Source: Protopterus annectens
Taxonomy: Eukaryota > Chordata > Ceratodontiformes > Protopteridae
NCBI RefSeq assembly: GCF_019279795.1
Contig: NC_056739.1
Location: 18,579,292 to 18,643,291 of the forward strand
DNA: 64,000 bases
Direction of reading: 5' to 3'
A program made the translations under genes and the position numbers. Under the pieces are notes generated by a model, which worked only from the letters and a program-made list of their open reading frames with translations, was not told the origin of the DNA and made no database searches. Below are positions 43,070 through 54,238 of the stretch, piece after piece. Positions within the stretch are counted from its first letter, which is position 1. Each line of letters begins with the position of its first letter.

Positions 43070-44018
43070 CTAAAGGAACAGACTCCTGAGAACAGTGGAA
43101 CCAAAGTTAGCTCTATGCCTAGAAGCTAAATCCAACTTATAATGAGAAATGAAAGTGTGAGGAGTAGCCCAAGTAGCCGCTGCACAAATGGTGTCGATAG
43201 GCAGTCTGTCTTGGAAGGCTAAAGAAGTAGCCAAAGCTCTGGTGGAATGAGCCTTAGGTTTATCAGGCAGCTTTTGATGTCTAATTTCATATACAAGGGA
43301 AATCAAAGATGTTAGCCATCTGGATAATGATACCTTTGAAACTGAAAGTCCCTTTCTGCTCTCGCATAGGAGACAAACAGCTGATCAGATTTTCTGAACT
43401 GTTTAGTTCTATCCAAGTAGTACCTCAATTGACGGTGAACATCCAGGCAGTGTAATTTTTGTTCAGACCTATTGGAGTATTCTGGAAAAAAGACCGTAGA
43501 TCAATGCTTTGATTCAGATTTGACGTCGAGACCACTTTAGGCAAAAAGGACGGGTTAGTTCGTAAGGATACTCTGTCCTTATGAAACAAAAGATAAGGAG
43601 GACGACAGCTGAGTGCTTGAAGCTCTGAAACTCTTCTAGCTGATGTAATAGCTACCAGAAAAAGAGTTTTCCATGATAATAATTTTAAAGAACAGGAGAC
43701 TGCAGGTTCGAAAGGGGGAAGAATCAAAGAAGCAAGAACTAAATTTAGGTCCCAAGGAGAAGGAGGATTTCTTATAGGAGGTCTGAGAAGAAAAACTCCT
43801 TTCAAAAAGGCTTTGCAGAGCTTGTGGGACATTAGGGCAGATTCAGAAATACCCACATGAAAGTTAGAAATAGCTGCCAATTGAACTTTAAGTGTAGAGG
43901 GAGATGAACCTGCATGGAAGAGTTCAGCTAGAAAATCGAGGACTAGTTGGATGGAAGCAGTGAAAGGATCTATGTCCTTTCCTTGAGCCCAATATGTGAA
44001 GCGTTTCCACTTACTCAA
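43070..44018 (-). pseudogene. DIRS-G tyrosine recombinase, frameshifted
   Basis: The core-binding part and first Arg ('SARRVSELQALS') lie at 44018-43425. Small indels at about 43490 and 43365 break the frame. The terminal part at 43306-43070 keeps His-x-x-Arg in 'KAHSTRALAT' and Tyr in 'SHYKLDLASRHRANFG'. All catalytic residues are present, but no single frame covers them. Confidence 0.86.
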
Positions 44019-44094
44019 ATAAATCTTTCGAGTGGAAGATTTATGGAAGCTATCAATATATCTCTAACAGAGTGAGATAATTGAGGAAGCCTGG

Positions 44095-46074
44095 CTAAGG
44101 TTGGAACTGGAGGAACCAAGCAGTGAGGTTCAGAGAGGGGAGGGAGCGATGAAACTGACCCGACTGATGGATCAAAAGATCTGGAACTAGGTCCAGATTC
44201 CACAGTCGCTCCAAGAGAAAACGATGTAGAAAGGGGAACCACACTTGTCGAGGCCAGTAAGGAGCAATGAGGATCAATGAGGCCTTCTGAGCGATAGCTT
44301 TCTGTATTACTTGAGAGATCAGTGGGAAAGGAGGAAATGCATACAGAAGTCCCCAGGGCCAAACTTGGACTAGAGCGTCTCTGCTGGGTTGGCCTGGTAA
44401 AGGGAATAGAGTGAAATATTCTCTGCACTTGCTGTTTTGGGGAGTAGCAAAAAGATCGCAGCAAGGCTGACCCCACTTGAGAAAAATTTCTCTCACTACA
44501 GAGTCTTTCAGAGACCACTCGTGAGGCATGAGTATAGCTCTGCTCAACTTGTCCGCAATTTGATTGGACTTCCCGGGATGTGCGTTGCTATCAGAAAACG
44601 CTGAGAAGAAATCGCCCATTGCCACAGTCTGAGTGCTTCTCGACACAGGGGTAAGATCTGGTTCCGCCTTGTTTGTTGATGTACCACACTACAGACATAT
44701 TGTCTGTCTGGATTGCAATCGTTCCCAAGGGAAGAGAGTCTTGAAGGGCTTGCAACGCTAAAAGCACTGCTCTCATCTCCAGAACATTTATGTGCAAGTG
44801 GCACTCGTTTGGTTGCCATGTGCCCTGGACCGTCCTGCCCTGATAATGCCCCCACCCGATCAGGGAGGCATCCGTTGTCAGAGTAGCAACCGGGAGGTGG
44901 AACAAAGGGTCTTCCGACAAGAGCTGGGGAAGACATCCACCACATGAGATGATTTTGCACGCTTGCGTGATCATAATGGTGTGAGACATTGGAAGTTGCT
45001 GGTATGACCATTGAGTAAAGAGCATCCATTGAAGGATTCGCATGTGGTATCTGGCTAATGGAAGCAGAGGTATGGCGCTGCCATAATTCCCAACACCTTC
45101 AGAACTAACCTGGCTTTGATTCTGTTGTTGTTGAAAAGGAGTGATACCAATTTGTGAATGTCTGTTATTCTCTGATGTGTTAGTCTTGCAGACATGTTTA
45201 TTTTATCTAGATTTGCGCCTATGTAGGTAATAGTACGACAAGGCGACAAAACAGACTTTTCGCAATTTATTGAAATACCCAGCTTTTGACAAACGCGAAA
45301 AGTGTAATCTCTGGCCATCAGAAGGAGATGCTTGGTGGGAGCTGTGAGGAGCCAGTCGTCTAAATATGGAAACACCTGGAATCCTTGTCGTCTCAGGTGA
45401 GAAGCTACCACTGCCATGCATTTGGTAAACACCCGGGGGGCAGTGGTGAGACCAAAGGGCAGGGCCCTGAACTGAAAATGACTGGTTCCCAGCCTGAAGC
45501 GGAGGAATCTTCTGGAGCGTCTGTTCATTTTTATGTGATAGTACGCATCCCGAAGGTCTACAGAGCACATCCAGTTTCCTTTGCCCAAAAGGGGAAGGAT
45601 GGATTGCAGCGTGACCATCCGAAATCTTGTTTTCTTGACTGATCTGTTCAAGATACTGAGATCCAAAATTGGTCTCCAGTCCCCTGTTTTCTTTGGAACT
45701 AAAAAGAACCTTGAGTAGATTCCGGATCCTTGCTGGTCTGCTGGAACTGGCTGAATTGCTCTTTTTGCAAGCAGTTTTGAGATCTCCAAAGCTGCTAGAT
45801 CCCTTTGAGCAGGTGGAACATCTGGAAGGGATTTTTTTGACTGATTTGGAAAGCGAAGAAAGGGGATAGAATAGCCTTCGGAAATGATGGACTGTACCCA
45901 TTTGTCTTGAGTCAGGGATAGCCAGGCTTCTGGGTACAGTGACAATCTTCCCCCGACTGCCCCGGAAGATGGGCAGTCGCGCAACACCTCAGGGATGCTG
46001 AAAGGGCTTGTCAGGAAGGCTTCCCGATTGCCCTGGTTCTGCGGACCCCCTGCCCCTAGGGCGGCGTCTACCAT
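44095..46074 (-). pseudogene. DIRS-G reverse transcriptase/RNase H, frameshifted
   Basis: RT is open for 339 codons from 46074 with 'RPILDLSILNRSV', 'MCSVDLRDAYYHI' and 'FPYLDDWLLTAPTKHLLL', then breaks at about 45060 after 'GIMAAP'. RNase H continues at 45043-44591 ('TTDASLIGWG', 'VLEMRAVLLALQ', 'QTDNMSVVWYINKQGG'). 'KLSRAILMPHEWSL' and the C-terminal domain are at 44646-44095; the A-D-x-L-S-R motif reads 'IADKLSRA'. Confidence 0.87.
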
Positions 46075-46121
46075 TGTTATTCCCGCCTCTGCCTCTGGCG
46101 GGAAACGACTCTGTCGCCAGG

Positions 46122-48243
46122 CTAAGTCCCTTGAGATTGTTTACGCAACCACATCTTTCCACCTTTCTGGCCTTTGGGGTAAGGCCTGGAAGGAGTAGAA
46201 AAACGGACTCCGACGGCAGAAAGGGTCTTGCCATCAGTCTCGCACCTAGTCAAGGTTTCTTTCACTTGAGGACCAAACAGGGATGATCCATCAAACGGGG
46301 AGTTCGTGAAAGACGTCTTGAAGGGGTCCGCAAAATTGCATAGCCGCATCCAGGCATGCCTACGTAAGGCCACACCTGTCCCTGCGGCTCTGCTCGCTCC
46401 ATCAGCCGCGTAAGAAAGAAGGCGCATGGAGGAGTTGGTGATGGAGTTAAGGGTAACCAGCTGCGTGTTCATCTTATCTTGGAAACCCGCAGCTGTAGGG
46501 TCCTTTAACATTTCACTCGCTTCCTTGATCAAGTCCCTTTGAAGACGAGTAAAATGGCACAGGTAGTTCAGCGAACGCATGGTAAATGTCGCTGACGAGA
46601 ACATCCGTTTCCCGTACCTGTCCATGGACCTAGATTCTTTGTTAGGTGGATGGACAGGTACTGAAGGATCAGCTAGCTCCTTCTTAGTGGCAGCAGCTAC
46701 CACCATAGCATCCACAGAAACTCCTTTTGTTAAAAACTGTTTGTCTGCTGGAGCTGTTATGAACTTGGAGGGTCTCCTGGGAGTGGGGTCCACTGAATCA
46801 GGAGCCGTCCATGCCTTCTTAGCAACCACCTGCATGAGGGGGTCGAACGGGGACACCCAGGAGGTGGAAGGACGAGAGCCAAACGCCTCAAGATACACAG
46901 ATTCGTCCTCCGAAGGGTTGAGGGCTGGCCAATTTCCCCTCTGTTTCAGGATCTCCAGAATGTCTGCAAATGAGACATCTTCAGAAGGGGAACGGGGGGA
47001 ACCCTCAGAATCATCCAAATCTGTGTCTGATGTGATGGACTCAGGTGAGTCAATGTGTTTCCTCTTACACTTCCTCTTCCGAGGGGGCTCTTCTGCCAAA
47101 TCAGGAGAGGCCTCGGAAGAGGATGAAATCCCCACAGGGGGTTCCTGAGGAGTTGGCTCTCTGCGGTCCGGGATGAGGGAGTGAGTCGACTTAGCCTGAG
47201 GCACCGTAGAGGGAGGGGCGGACGGAGCCGACTGTGGAGTAGAGCCAGGCTCTAACACACCCCGCATGACCTTGAATGCACCCCTGTCAGGCAGAGCCAG
47301 AGGTCCCCGCTCCGAGAAGCTAAGAACCCCCCTCGGCACCGACAGTGATGGCTCCGAGGCCGATGTCAGAGCCGAACTCACCAGCGCCGAAGCACCGAGA
47401 GGGAGAGGGGGGTCGGACAAGGGTCCGATGCCACTCACCCCCTCGGAGCCGACGAGGGAAGTCCGGCGCCGAGATTCTTCCAAGGAAGAAAACGGAGCCG
47501 ACGACGGAGCCGGAGACAATTGTATCGGCTCCGACGCTATCACAGTCTCGGTTCCGACACGACCCGGCTCCGAGCTCAAGAGAGTCGAAGGAGGAATATG
47601 TTGATGGACCGGGGCAGGCATCGACTGATAAGTCCGAGGCACTGGCCCAGATGCTTCAGAGCCCGACTCAAGAAGTCGACTCACTACCCTCTGAAGGTCA
47701 TGATCCGACAGCCTCGATGACCTAGAGGAGTGAGATCTTTGGCTCCGTTCAGACAGCAGGGGAGATCCTGGAGCCGAATGAACGGAGCCAAGAGATGGTG
47801 ACCTGGACCTCTTCCTAGTTGTCGGCTCCGAAGGTCTGGTCGGAGCCGACACGGGAACTTCTACTACCTCCGGTCCGGGCCGAGCCGAGGGCCACAGAAA
47901 CTGTGGACTGAGACTTATCGGCTCCAGCCGGAGCCGATGAAGGCAGAGGTTGAGAAACCTTAGGTCTCGGCTCAGTTGTCGGAGCCGAAGACCTAGATGC
48001 CTTAGAGGGCTTCCCTGTTGAAACAGACAGGGAATCCTCTGGCTTGAGTAAGCCTCTGAGTATCAATTTATTCTTTCTTTCCTGCAGGACCCTGGGGCTG
48101 AAGCCATGGCACACAGCACAGGAGTCCTGCAGGTGCAAAGGCCCCAGACAGTAGACACAAGAAGTGTGAGCGTCTGTCAGAGACATTTTCTGACAGCACG
48201 CATCACACTTCTTGAATCCGGAGACCTTTGCTTCTTTAGACAT
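46122..48243 (-). pseudogene. DIRS-G gag, one main frameshift
   Basis: Starts at 48243 'MSKEAKVSGFKKCDACCQK' with 'SCVYCLGPLHLQDSCAVC'. The first 140 codons are open to about 47840; after a shift near 47850, the next 570 codons are open to 46122. These include SR-rich 'RSQRSHSSRSSRLSDHDLQR', an acidic linker, 'STSWVSPFDPLMQVVAKKAW', 'MRLLSYAADGASRAAG' and 'RPYPKGQKGGKMW'. It is the longest surviving gag frame in the window. It terminates after 'KQSQGT', before the RGG tail seen in F and H, probably because of an indel near 46135. Confidence 0.87.
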
Positions 48244-48567
48244 TTTTTTGAACAGGTGTACACAAACACACACACAAACACACTAGTTACACCCTGTCAA
48301 GTTAAAATATAATAAAACCAGTAACTAGGATTTTAAAATAAAATAATACACACACACTCCACTAGGGAAGGAAAGGCCAGTAGGCCCAAGGGAAGAACCT
48401 AAGGTTCTTGAGGGAAAAAAACGGAAATTTTTTTAGAAGGGGATAAAATTTCTCTAAACTAAGGGAATTAAGTAAATATATTAAAATTAAAGGGGTTTTG
48501 AAAGACTAATTTCAACAAGAAAAGTCACTCACCAAGAACCGGTAGAAAAACCAACCTCGAAGCTGTA

Positions 48568-48731
48568 GCGGCAAACGAGATCTGAGGTAACTCTCGCCTA
48601 GCATTGTGGGATATAAGGGGAGCCTCGAGCCGGTGGAACCAACTCTCGAGCTTTTAGAGTGGCCGAGTCGGAGCCGAGGTCGGCTCCGAACCCATCCAGC
48701 AAGAATGAAGGCGAGATAGACAACTTAACAT
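48568..48731 (-). repeat. DIRS-G right inverted terminal repeat and terminus
   Basis: From 'gcggcaaacgagatctgagg' to 'gacaacttaacat', with 'gtcggagccgaggtcggctc' near 48667-48687. Confidence 0.9.
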
Positions 48732-48950
48732 AAAGAAGTTATGTACTCATCATAATGTTCCATGTATGTTGTCCATCTGACTGTTCATTTTTACAATGAT
48801 GGGTTCGAAGCCAATCCTCGGCTCCAACTCGGCCGAATACACAGCTGAAAGACTCAAACTTGGCTTGTGGCAAGTAGGCATCCCATGATGCAATGGAGTA
48901 ATTCCCCAGATCTTGTTTGCTGCTACTACTAAAGAAATTGTAATGAACCA

Positions 48951-48953
48951 TAT

Positions 48954-49018
<65 letters not shown>

Positions 49019-49041
49019 TGAACCATATTATATTTTATATA

Positions 49042-49133
<92 letters not shown>
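48951..49133. repeat. (TA)n and (CA)n microsatellite in DIRS-I left end
   Basis: Long TA tracts interrupted by a duplicated 'gaaccatattatatt' word, then about 20 CA units and 'cgggcgtgcgcacgcgcaca'. It lies in the loop between the left terminus and the ICR. Confidence 0.95.
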
Positions 49134-49135
<2 letters not shown>

Positions 49136-49257
49136 GCGTGCGCACGCGCACAAGCACACAGATATATGCTATCCTCAATGGAATAGGAGAAACAAACTGA
49201 AGCAAGGAGCTCCTGAAAAGAGTAAGACATTCACCAGGTCCACAAGGAGTCCATGGA

Positions 49258-49394
49258 AGGGGGAAGGAGGGAGGGTTTATAAGAATGAACGGCAAGATGG
49301 ACAACAAACATGAAATGTTATGGTGAGTACATAACGTCTTTATGTTATGTTGTCCTATCTCGCCTTCATTCTTACAATGATGGGACAGCGTCCC
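49258..49394. repeat. DIRS-I ICR with flanking conserved elements
   Basis: Purine tract 49258-49275; about 49281-49341 complements the left end at 48732-48793 with a few mismatches; 49342-49383 is the right-end half; hairpin GGGACAGCGTCCC at 49382-49394. Confidence 0.85.
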
Positions 49395-49416
49395 TAGCAC
49401 CTTTTCCCTGGGTGGA

Positions 49417-50725
49417 TCACGAGTGTACATCTTTAAGCATAGTGGACCCAAAGGAGGGCCTGTCCCTGGAGGCCAAATCCACTTTATAATGCGTGATAAA
49501 TGTATGAGAAGTAGCCCAGGCAGCTGCAGAACAAATATTATCCATAGGAATTCTTGCCTGAAAGGCAGAAGATGTAGCTAATGCTCTAGTGGGATAAGCC
49601 TTAACCTTGAATGGTAAATCTCTGTTGTTAGAGGTATAGATGAAGGTAATGCAGTTTGAGAGCCAGTTGGACAGGGTAGTTTTAGAAACTGGCCTACCCT
49701 TTTTTGCATCTGAAAAAGATACGAATTGGTCAGATTTTCTACAAACTTTTGTCCTATACAAATAGAATCCGAGTTGTCTGTGCATGTCCAGTTGATGTAA
49801 CTTGTATTCTGCCTTGTTGCTGTGATTAGGGAAAAATACTGGAAGCTCAATAGATTGATTTATGTTAGTTGAAGAAGAGACTATGTAAAAAGGATGGATT
49901 AGTTCGCAAGGATACCCTATCCTTATGAAACATCAGATATGGCGGTGTGATAGATGGGGCTTGCAACTCTGATACCCTTCTAGCAGATGTTATAGCAATC
50001 AGAAAAATGATCTTCCAGGAAAGGAACTTGAGGTCCGAAGATGAAGAAGGTTCAAAAGGTGGTAACGTTAGATGAGCTGGAACAAAATCTAAATCCCAAG
50101 GAGGAAGGGGTTCCTTAAAGGGAGGTCTTAATAAGGAGGCACCCTTCAAGAAGGCTCTACACAACCTGTGTGACATTAAGTTGTAAGTACGATCACCAAT
50201 GTGGAAATTTGAAATTGCAGTGAGTTGCTCTCTGATGGTTGCTGCAGCTGAACCCTGTTGGAAGACTTCCGCCAAGAATTCCAAGACAGAGTGAATAGGC
50301 GCAGAAAAGGGGTCAATGTTTCTGTTTTGAGCCCAGAGAGAAAATCTTTTCCATTTCCTAGAATACATCCTTCTGGTGGAAGCTTTATGAGAAGACATCA
50401 AGATATGTATAACTGCTGGAGTGAAATTCTGAAGCCCGACTAAATTGGGAAGTGAAGCAGCCAAGCTGTCAAGTTGAGGGTGTGGAGAGAAGGATGAAGC
50501 GCACTGGACATGTGTGTCAGCAGATCTGAAACTGGGTCCAGAGTCCAAGGCTTTTCCTGAAGATGAGGCCAAAGGAAGGGGAACCAAACTTGATGAGGCC
50601 AGTAAGGAGCAATGAGAATCATCCTGCTTCCCAAAGACTGTGCTTTCTGAATGACTGAGTATGAGAGGAAATGGAGGAGAGGCATACACAAGTCCCGAGG
50701 GCCAATCGTGAGCAAGTGCATCTCT
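49417..50725 (-). pseudogene. DIRS-I tyrosine recombinase, broken, with His-to-Tyr change
   Basis: Core-binding region 'TRRMYSRKWKRFSLWAQ' and first Arg 'SARRVSELQAPS' are in the frame read to 49865; a deletion there destroys 'PSFLPK'. The terminal part at 49785-49417 reads 'KAYPTRALAT' where sisters have 'KAHSTRALAT', so the catalytic His is Tyr. The nucleophile Tyr in 'THYKVDL' remains. Confidence 0.84.
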
Positions 50726-51249
50726 TGGTGTCTCCCTCAGAGGGGGAATCGGGGTAAAGTAGTTGCTGCACTTGGCATTTATTGGACTGGCAAAAAAATC
50801 ACAGCAAGGCAGACCCCATGTTCGGAAAATGCTTTCCGCTACATTCTGATTAAGAAACCACTCGTGAGGCATCAGAATTGCCCTGCTCAGCTTGTCTGCT
50901 ATCACGTTGGGCTTCCCTGGAATGTGCATTGCTACTAGAAAGCATTGGGAAGAAACTGCCCATTGCCAAACTCTTAGGGCCTCATGAAAACGGGGGTAAG
51001 ATCTGGTTCCCCCCTGCTTGTTTATGTACCAAACCACAGACATACTGTCTGACTGTATCGCAAATGTCCCTAGAGGGAGAAAGTCTTGAAGTGCTTGCAA
51101 CACAAGAAACACTGCTCTTATCTCTAGCACATTTATACGCAAGTGAGCCTCATGTTCTTGCCATATACCTTGGACTGCTCTCCCCAGATAATGCCCCCAC
51201 CCTATCTGGGAAGCATCCGTGGTCACTGTAGCTAAATGTTGTTGTGGAA
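50440..51249 (-). pseudogene. DIRS-I RNase H, up to the J insertion
   Basis: 'TTDASQIGWGHYLGR' at 51226, 'VLEIRAVFLVLQ', 'QSDSMSVVWYINKQGG' and 'NVIADKLSRAILMPHEW' all in one frame, with the four acidic positions kept. A shift near 50670 moves the C-terminal domain 'PYWPHQVWFP' to another frame ending at 50440. RT lies beyond DIRS-J at 63644 and past the window edge. Confidence 0.85.
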
Positions 51250-51443
51250 AAAGACGTTATGTACCTACCATAACATTCCATGTTAGTTGTCTTCATCTCG
51301 CCTTCTTTCTTGCTTGTTGGGATCAGAGCCGATCCTCGACTCCGACTCGGCCATCTTCTATAGCTCGAGAGCTGTTTACTGGCTTGAGGTTACCCCTTAT
51401 TCCATGATGCCTAGCGCTAGCCACCCAGATCTCATTTGAAATA
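51250..51443 (+). repeat. DIRS-J left terminus and inverted repeat
   Basis: Terminal arm 51250-51313 complements 51605-51668. The inverted repeat contains 'agagccgatcctcgactccg' and ends at 'cagatctcatttg'; it pairs with about 63479-63620. Confidence 0.85.
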
Positions 51444-51604
51444 GCTAACCCCAGCCATAGCTATAGAATGAAACCCCTCCAAGCAGAAAGTTAAACCTAC
51501 CTGTCATAATCTCCAAGTCAGTAGAGGAGACAAACCAGGGAACACTCAGCCAGTGAAACCTGAACTCCTCTCGGTCCAATAGGACAGAAAGATGGAGGGG
51601 GGAC

Positions 51605-51720
51605 GCAAGAAAGAAGGCGAGATGAAGACAAGTAACATGGAACGTTATGGTAGGTACATAACTTCTTTATGTTAAGTTGTCTATCTTGCCTTCGTTTCTT
51701 GCTTGTTGGGACAGCGTCCC
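51605..51720. repeat. DIRS-J ICR and hairpin
   Basis: 51605-51668 complements the left end; 51669-51709 complements the right end at 63603-63643; hairpin GGGACAGCGTCCC at 51708-51720. The purine tract is degraded (gatggagggggga, 51590-51602). Confidence 0.87.
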
Positions 51721-51743
51721 TAGCACCTACGATCCTGAGCAGC

Positions 51744-53110
51744 TCATTGGAACAGACTCTTCAGAACAGTGGAACCAAAGTTAGCTCTACTCCTGGAGAC
51801 CATGTCTAACTTGTAATGAGAAAAAAAGGTATGAGGATTTGCCCACATAGCAGCGGCATGTATAGAGTCCATGGGCAACCTAGACTGGAAGGCTACAGAG
51901 GTGGCCAAAGCCCTAGCAGAATGACCTTTCGGTTTGATAGACAACTCTTTGTTCCTTAGTTGATAAATGAAGGGAATAATGTGAGATAACCACCTGGACA
52001 GGGTCACTTGGAAACTGGAAGACCCTGTTTGCCCTTAGCATAGGAAAGGAAAAGTTGGTCCGACTTTCTTATACCCTTCGTTCTATGCAGGTAAAAACGC
52101 AATTGTCTATGAACATTCAAAAGGTGTAATTTGTATTCTGCCTTGTTGGTGTGGTTAGGGAAAAACACCGGGAGGTCTGTAGATTGGTTTAGATTTTCTG
52201 AGCAGACGTTTGGAAGGAAGGGAGGGGTTAGTTCTCAGAGCAACCCTGTCCTTATGAAAAACTAAGTACGGAGGACGAACACTTAGTGCCTGAAGTTCCG
52301 AGACACGTCTGGCTGAGGTAATAGCTACCAGAAAGAGAGCTTTCCAAGATAGAAACTTAATGGAGCCGGTTCAAAAGGGGGCATAATCATGCAGGTTAGT
52401 ACCAAATTAAGGTCCCAAGGAGGAGAGGGATATCTCACTGGGGGCCGAAGGAGAGTAGTCCCTCTGAGAAAGGCTTTACACAGCTTATGAGACATAATGT
52501 TTATAGTAGAAAAATCGACATGAAAGTTAGAGATGGCCGTTAGTTGAACCCTGATTGTAGCAGAAGCGGACCCAGAATGAAAAAGCTCCGTTAGGAACTC
52601 CAAGATTTCATGAACTGGGGCTAAAAAGGGATCTATGTTCCTAGCCTCTGCCCAACAAGAGAAACGATTCCATTTGTTAGCATAATTCTTCCTAGTAGCG
52701 GATTTGTGAGATGAGACAATAATCTCACGCACAGCCGGGGAAATGCTGGGAAGCCTGGCTAGGGTCGGAATAGGATCAACCAAGCTGTGAGCTGGAGTGT
52801 TTAGAGGGATTGTTGCAGCTCTCCTGATTGATGAATCAGCAGGTCTGGAATAGGATCCAGAGTCCAGGGCTGCTGGAGGAGGTAACGGTGCAGGAACGGA
52901 AACCATATCTGTCGAGGCCAGTAGGGGGAAATGATCATTTTGCAACCCAATGGAATAGCTTTCTGTATGAGTTTGGGTATAAGAGGGAATGGAGGGAAAG
53001 CGTAAAGAAGTCCCTGAGGCCAATCGTGGACTAGAGCGTCTCTGGGAGGGTGACCGGGAAGCGGTAAAAGGGAGAAGTAGTTGCTGCATTTGCTGTTGAA
53101 GGGGTGGCAA
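51744..53110 (-). pseudogene. DIRS-J tyrosine recombinase, frameshifted
   Basis: The core-binding region is at 53110-52325 ('TRKNYANKWNRFSCWAEAR', 'ATIRVQLTAISNFHVD') and breaks near 52360 where several bases are missing. The first Arg motif ('ARRVSELQAL' type) follows near 52310. A further shift near 52010 precedes the last part at 52007-51744 with His-x-x-Arg in 'KGHSARALAT' and Tyr in 'SHYKLDM'. Confidence 0.84.
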
Positions 53111-53931
53111 ACAGATCGCAGCAAGGCTGTCCTCATTTGTGGAAGATCAGATCCGCAACTACCTGATTCAGAGACCATTCGTGAGGCATGAGAATAGCTC
53201 TGCTGAGCCTGTCCGCTATGATGTTGGACTTCCCAGGGATGTGTGTTGTAATCAGAAATCATTGGGAGGAAATCATCCACTGCCAGAGTCTGAGTGCTTC
53301 TCGACATAGGGGGTAGGACCTGGTTCCGCCCCGCTTGTTGATGTACCACACCACTGAGATGTTGTCCATTTGAATTGCAATGGTCCTAGAAGGGAGAGAG
53401 TCCTGAAGGGCTTGGAACGCTAGAAGCACAGTGCTCATCTCAAAGACATTTATGTGCAGATTGTACTCGTGAGGCTGCCAAGTGCCTTGGACTGTCCTGC
53501 CCTGATAATGCCCTCCCAACCTATCAGTGAGGCATCCATGGTCACTGTGGCAACTGGATGGGGCTGGATGAATGGTCTGCCCTGAGAAACTAGTGGGGAG
53601 ACCATCCACCAGGAAAGGTGCCTTTTGCATGTTTCTGTAATCATGATCATGTGAGACATGGGGAGCTGTTGAAAGGACCACTGTGTGAAAAGAAGCCAAT
53701 GCAGAATTCTCATGTGAAAACGGGCCAGAGGTATCAGAAGAATAGCTGCTGCCACAGAACCCAGAGTTTGAAGGACCAACCTGAGTTGTACCCTTTTGCA
53801 TTGCATGAGGATATGAACTTGCTGCCGAATTGAGGCCACCCTGTCTGGCGGTAGCCTTGCGGACATACTTCTTGTATCTAAATCTGCTCCTATATAGGTA
53901 ATAGATTGACAGGGTAACAAATTAGAAGTTA
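52801..53931 (-). pseudogene. DIRS-J RT C-terminus and RNase H, up to the H insertion
   Basis: From 53931: the RT connection ('CQSITYIGADLDTRSMSARL'), then 'VTMDASLIGWEG' (near 53545), 'QMDNISVVWYINKRGG' (near 53350) and 'HEWSLNQVVADLIF'-like sequence near 53160. Frames change near 53515, 53250 and 53150. RT's first half lies at 60114-61113. Confidence 0.82.
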
Positions 53932-54110
53932 TGTACCTACCATAACGTTCCATGTTAGTTGTCTTCTCTCGCCTTCTTTCTTGCTGGATGGGCTCGGAGC
54001 CGATCCTCGGCTCCGACTCGGCACTTGCTTTAGCTTGAGAACTCCTTTTACCAGCTCGAGGCAACCCTATATCCCATGATGCAAGGCGGAACTACCTCAG
54101 ATCTCGTTTG
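53932..54110 (+). repeat. DIRS-H left terminus and inverted repeat
   Basis: Arm 53932-53994 is the reverse complement of 54258-54320 (63 bp). The inverted repeat contains TCGGAGCCGATCC and TCGGCTCCGA (about 53995-54018) and pairs with 59954-60095. Confidence 0.92.
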
Positions 54111-54238
54111 GTAGCTAACCTACCCTGCTAAAGACTAACCTAACATAATTAGGAACACAAATTCATAATAGAAGTCCCCATATGAAGGCTCAGGAGGAAA
54201 ACAACCTGATAGGAACTTTTCAAGATCTGTCCAGGCCA

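Larger units (their letters stand above)
42546..48731 (-). mobile_element. DIRS-G: full-length DIRS element
   Basis: 6.19 kb with both termini and ICR; related to F/H but a separate lineage. Left terminus ATAGAAGTTATG follows an A-rich run; right terminus 'gacaacttaacat' ends at 48731, and the left terminus of DIRS-I (AAAGAAGTTATG) starts at 48732 with no base between. Confidence 0.93.
48732..51249 (-). mobile_element. DIRS-I, left portion (outermost of the nest)
   Basis: Left terminus, ICR, YR and most of RNase H of a DIRS element, interrupted at 51249 by DIRS-J and resumed at 63644. Removing J restores the RNase H frame through the conserved G-R-P-F-V-P segment. The element runs off the right edge of the window. 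Confidence 0.9.
51250..53931 (-). mobile_element. DIRS-J, left portion (middle of the nest)
   Basis: Left terminus (AAAGACGTTATG), ICR, YR and RNase H of a DIRS element interrupted at 53931 by DIRS-H; resumes at 60114 and ends at 63643. Total length without H is 6.21 kb. Removing H restores the RT frame just before the conserved L-L-P-C-Q-S-I-T segment. Confidence 0.92.

Noticed and set aside
48951-49133. CRISPR-like or other structured array
   Set aside because: Simple dinucleotide repeats without spacers; the genome is eukaryotic.
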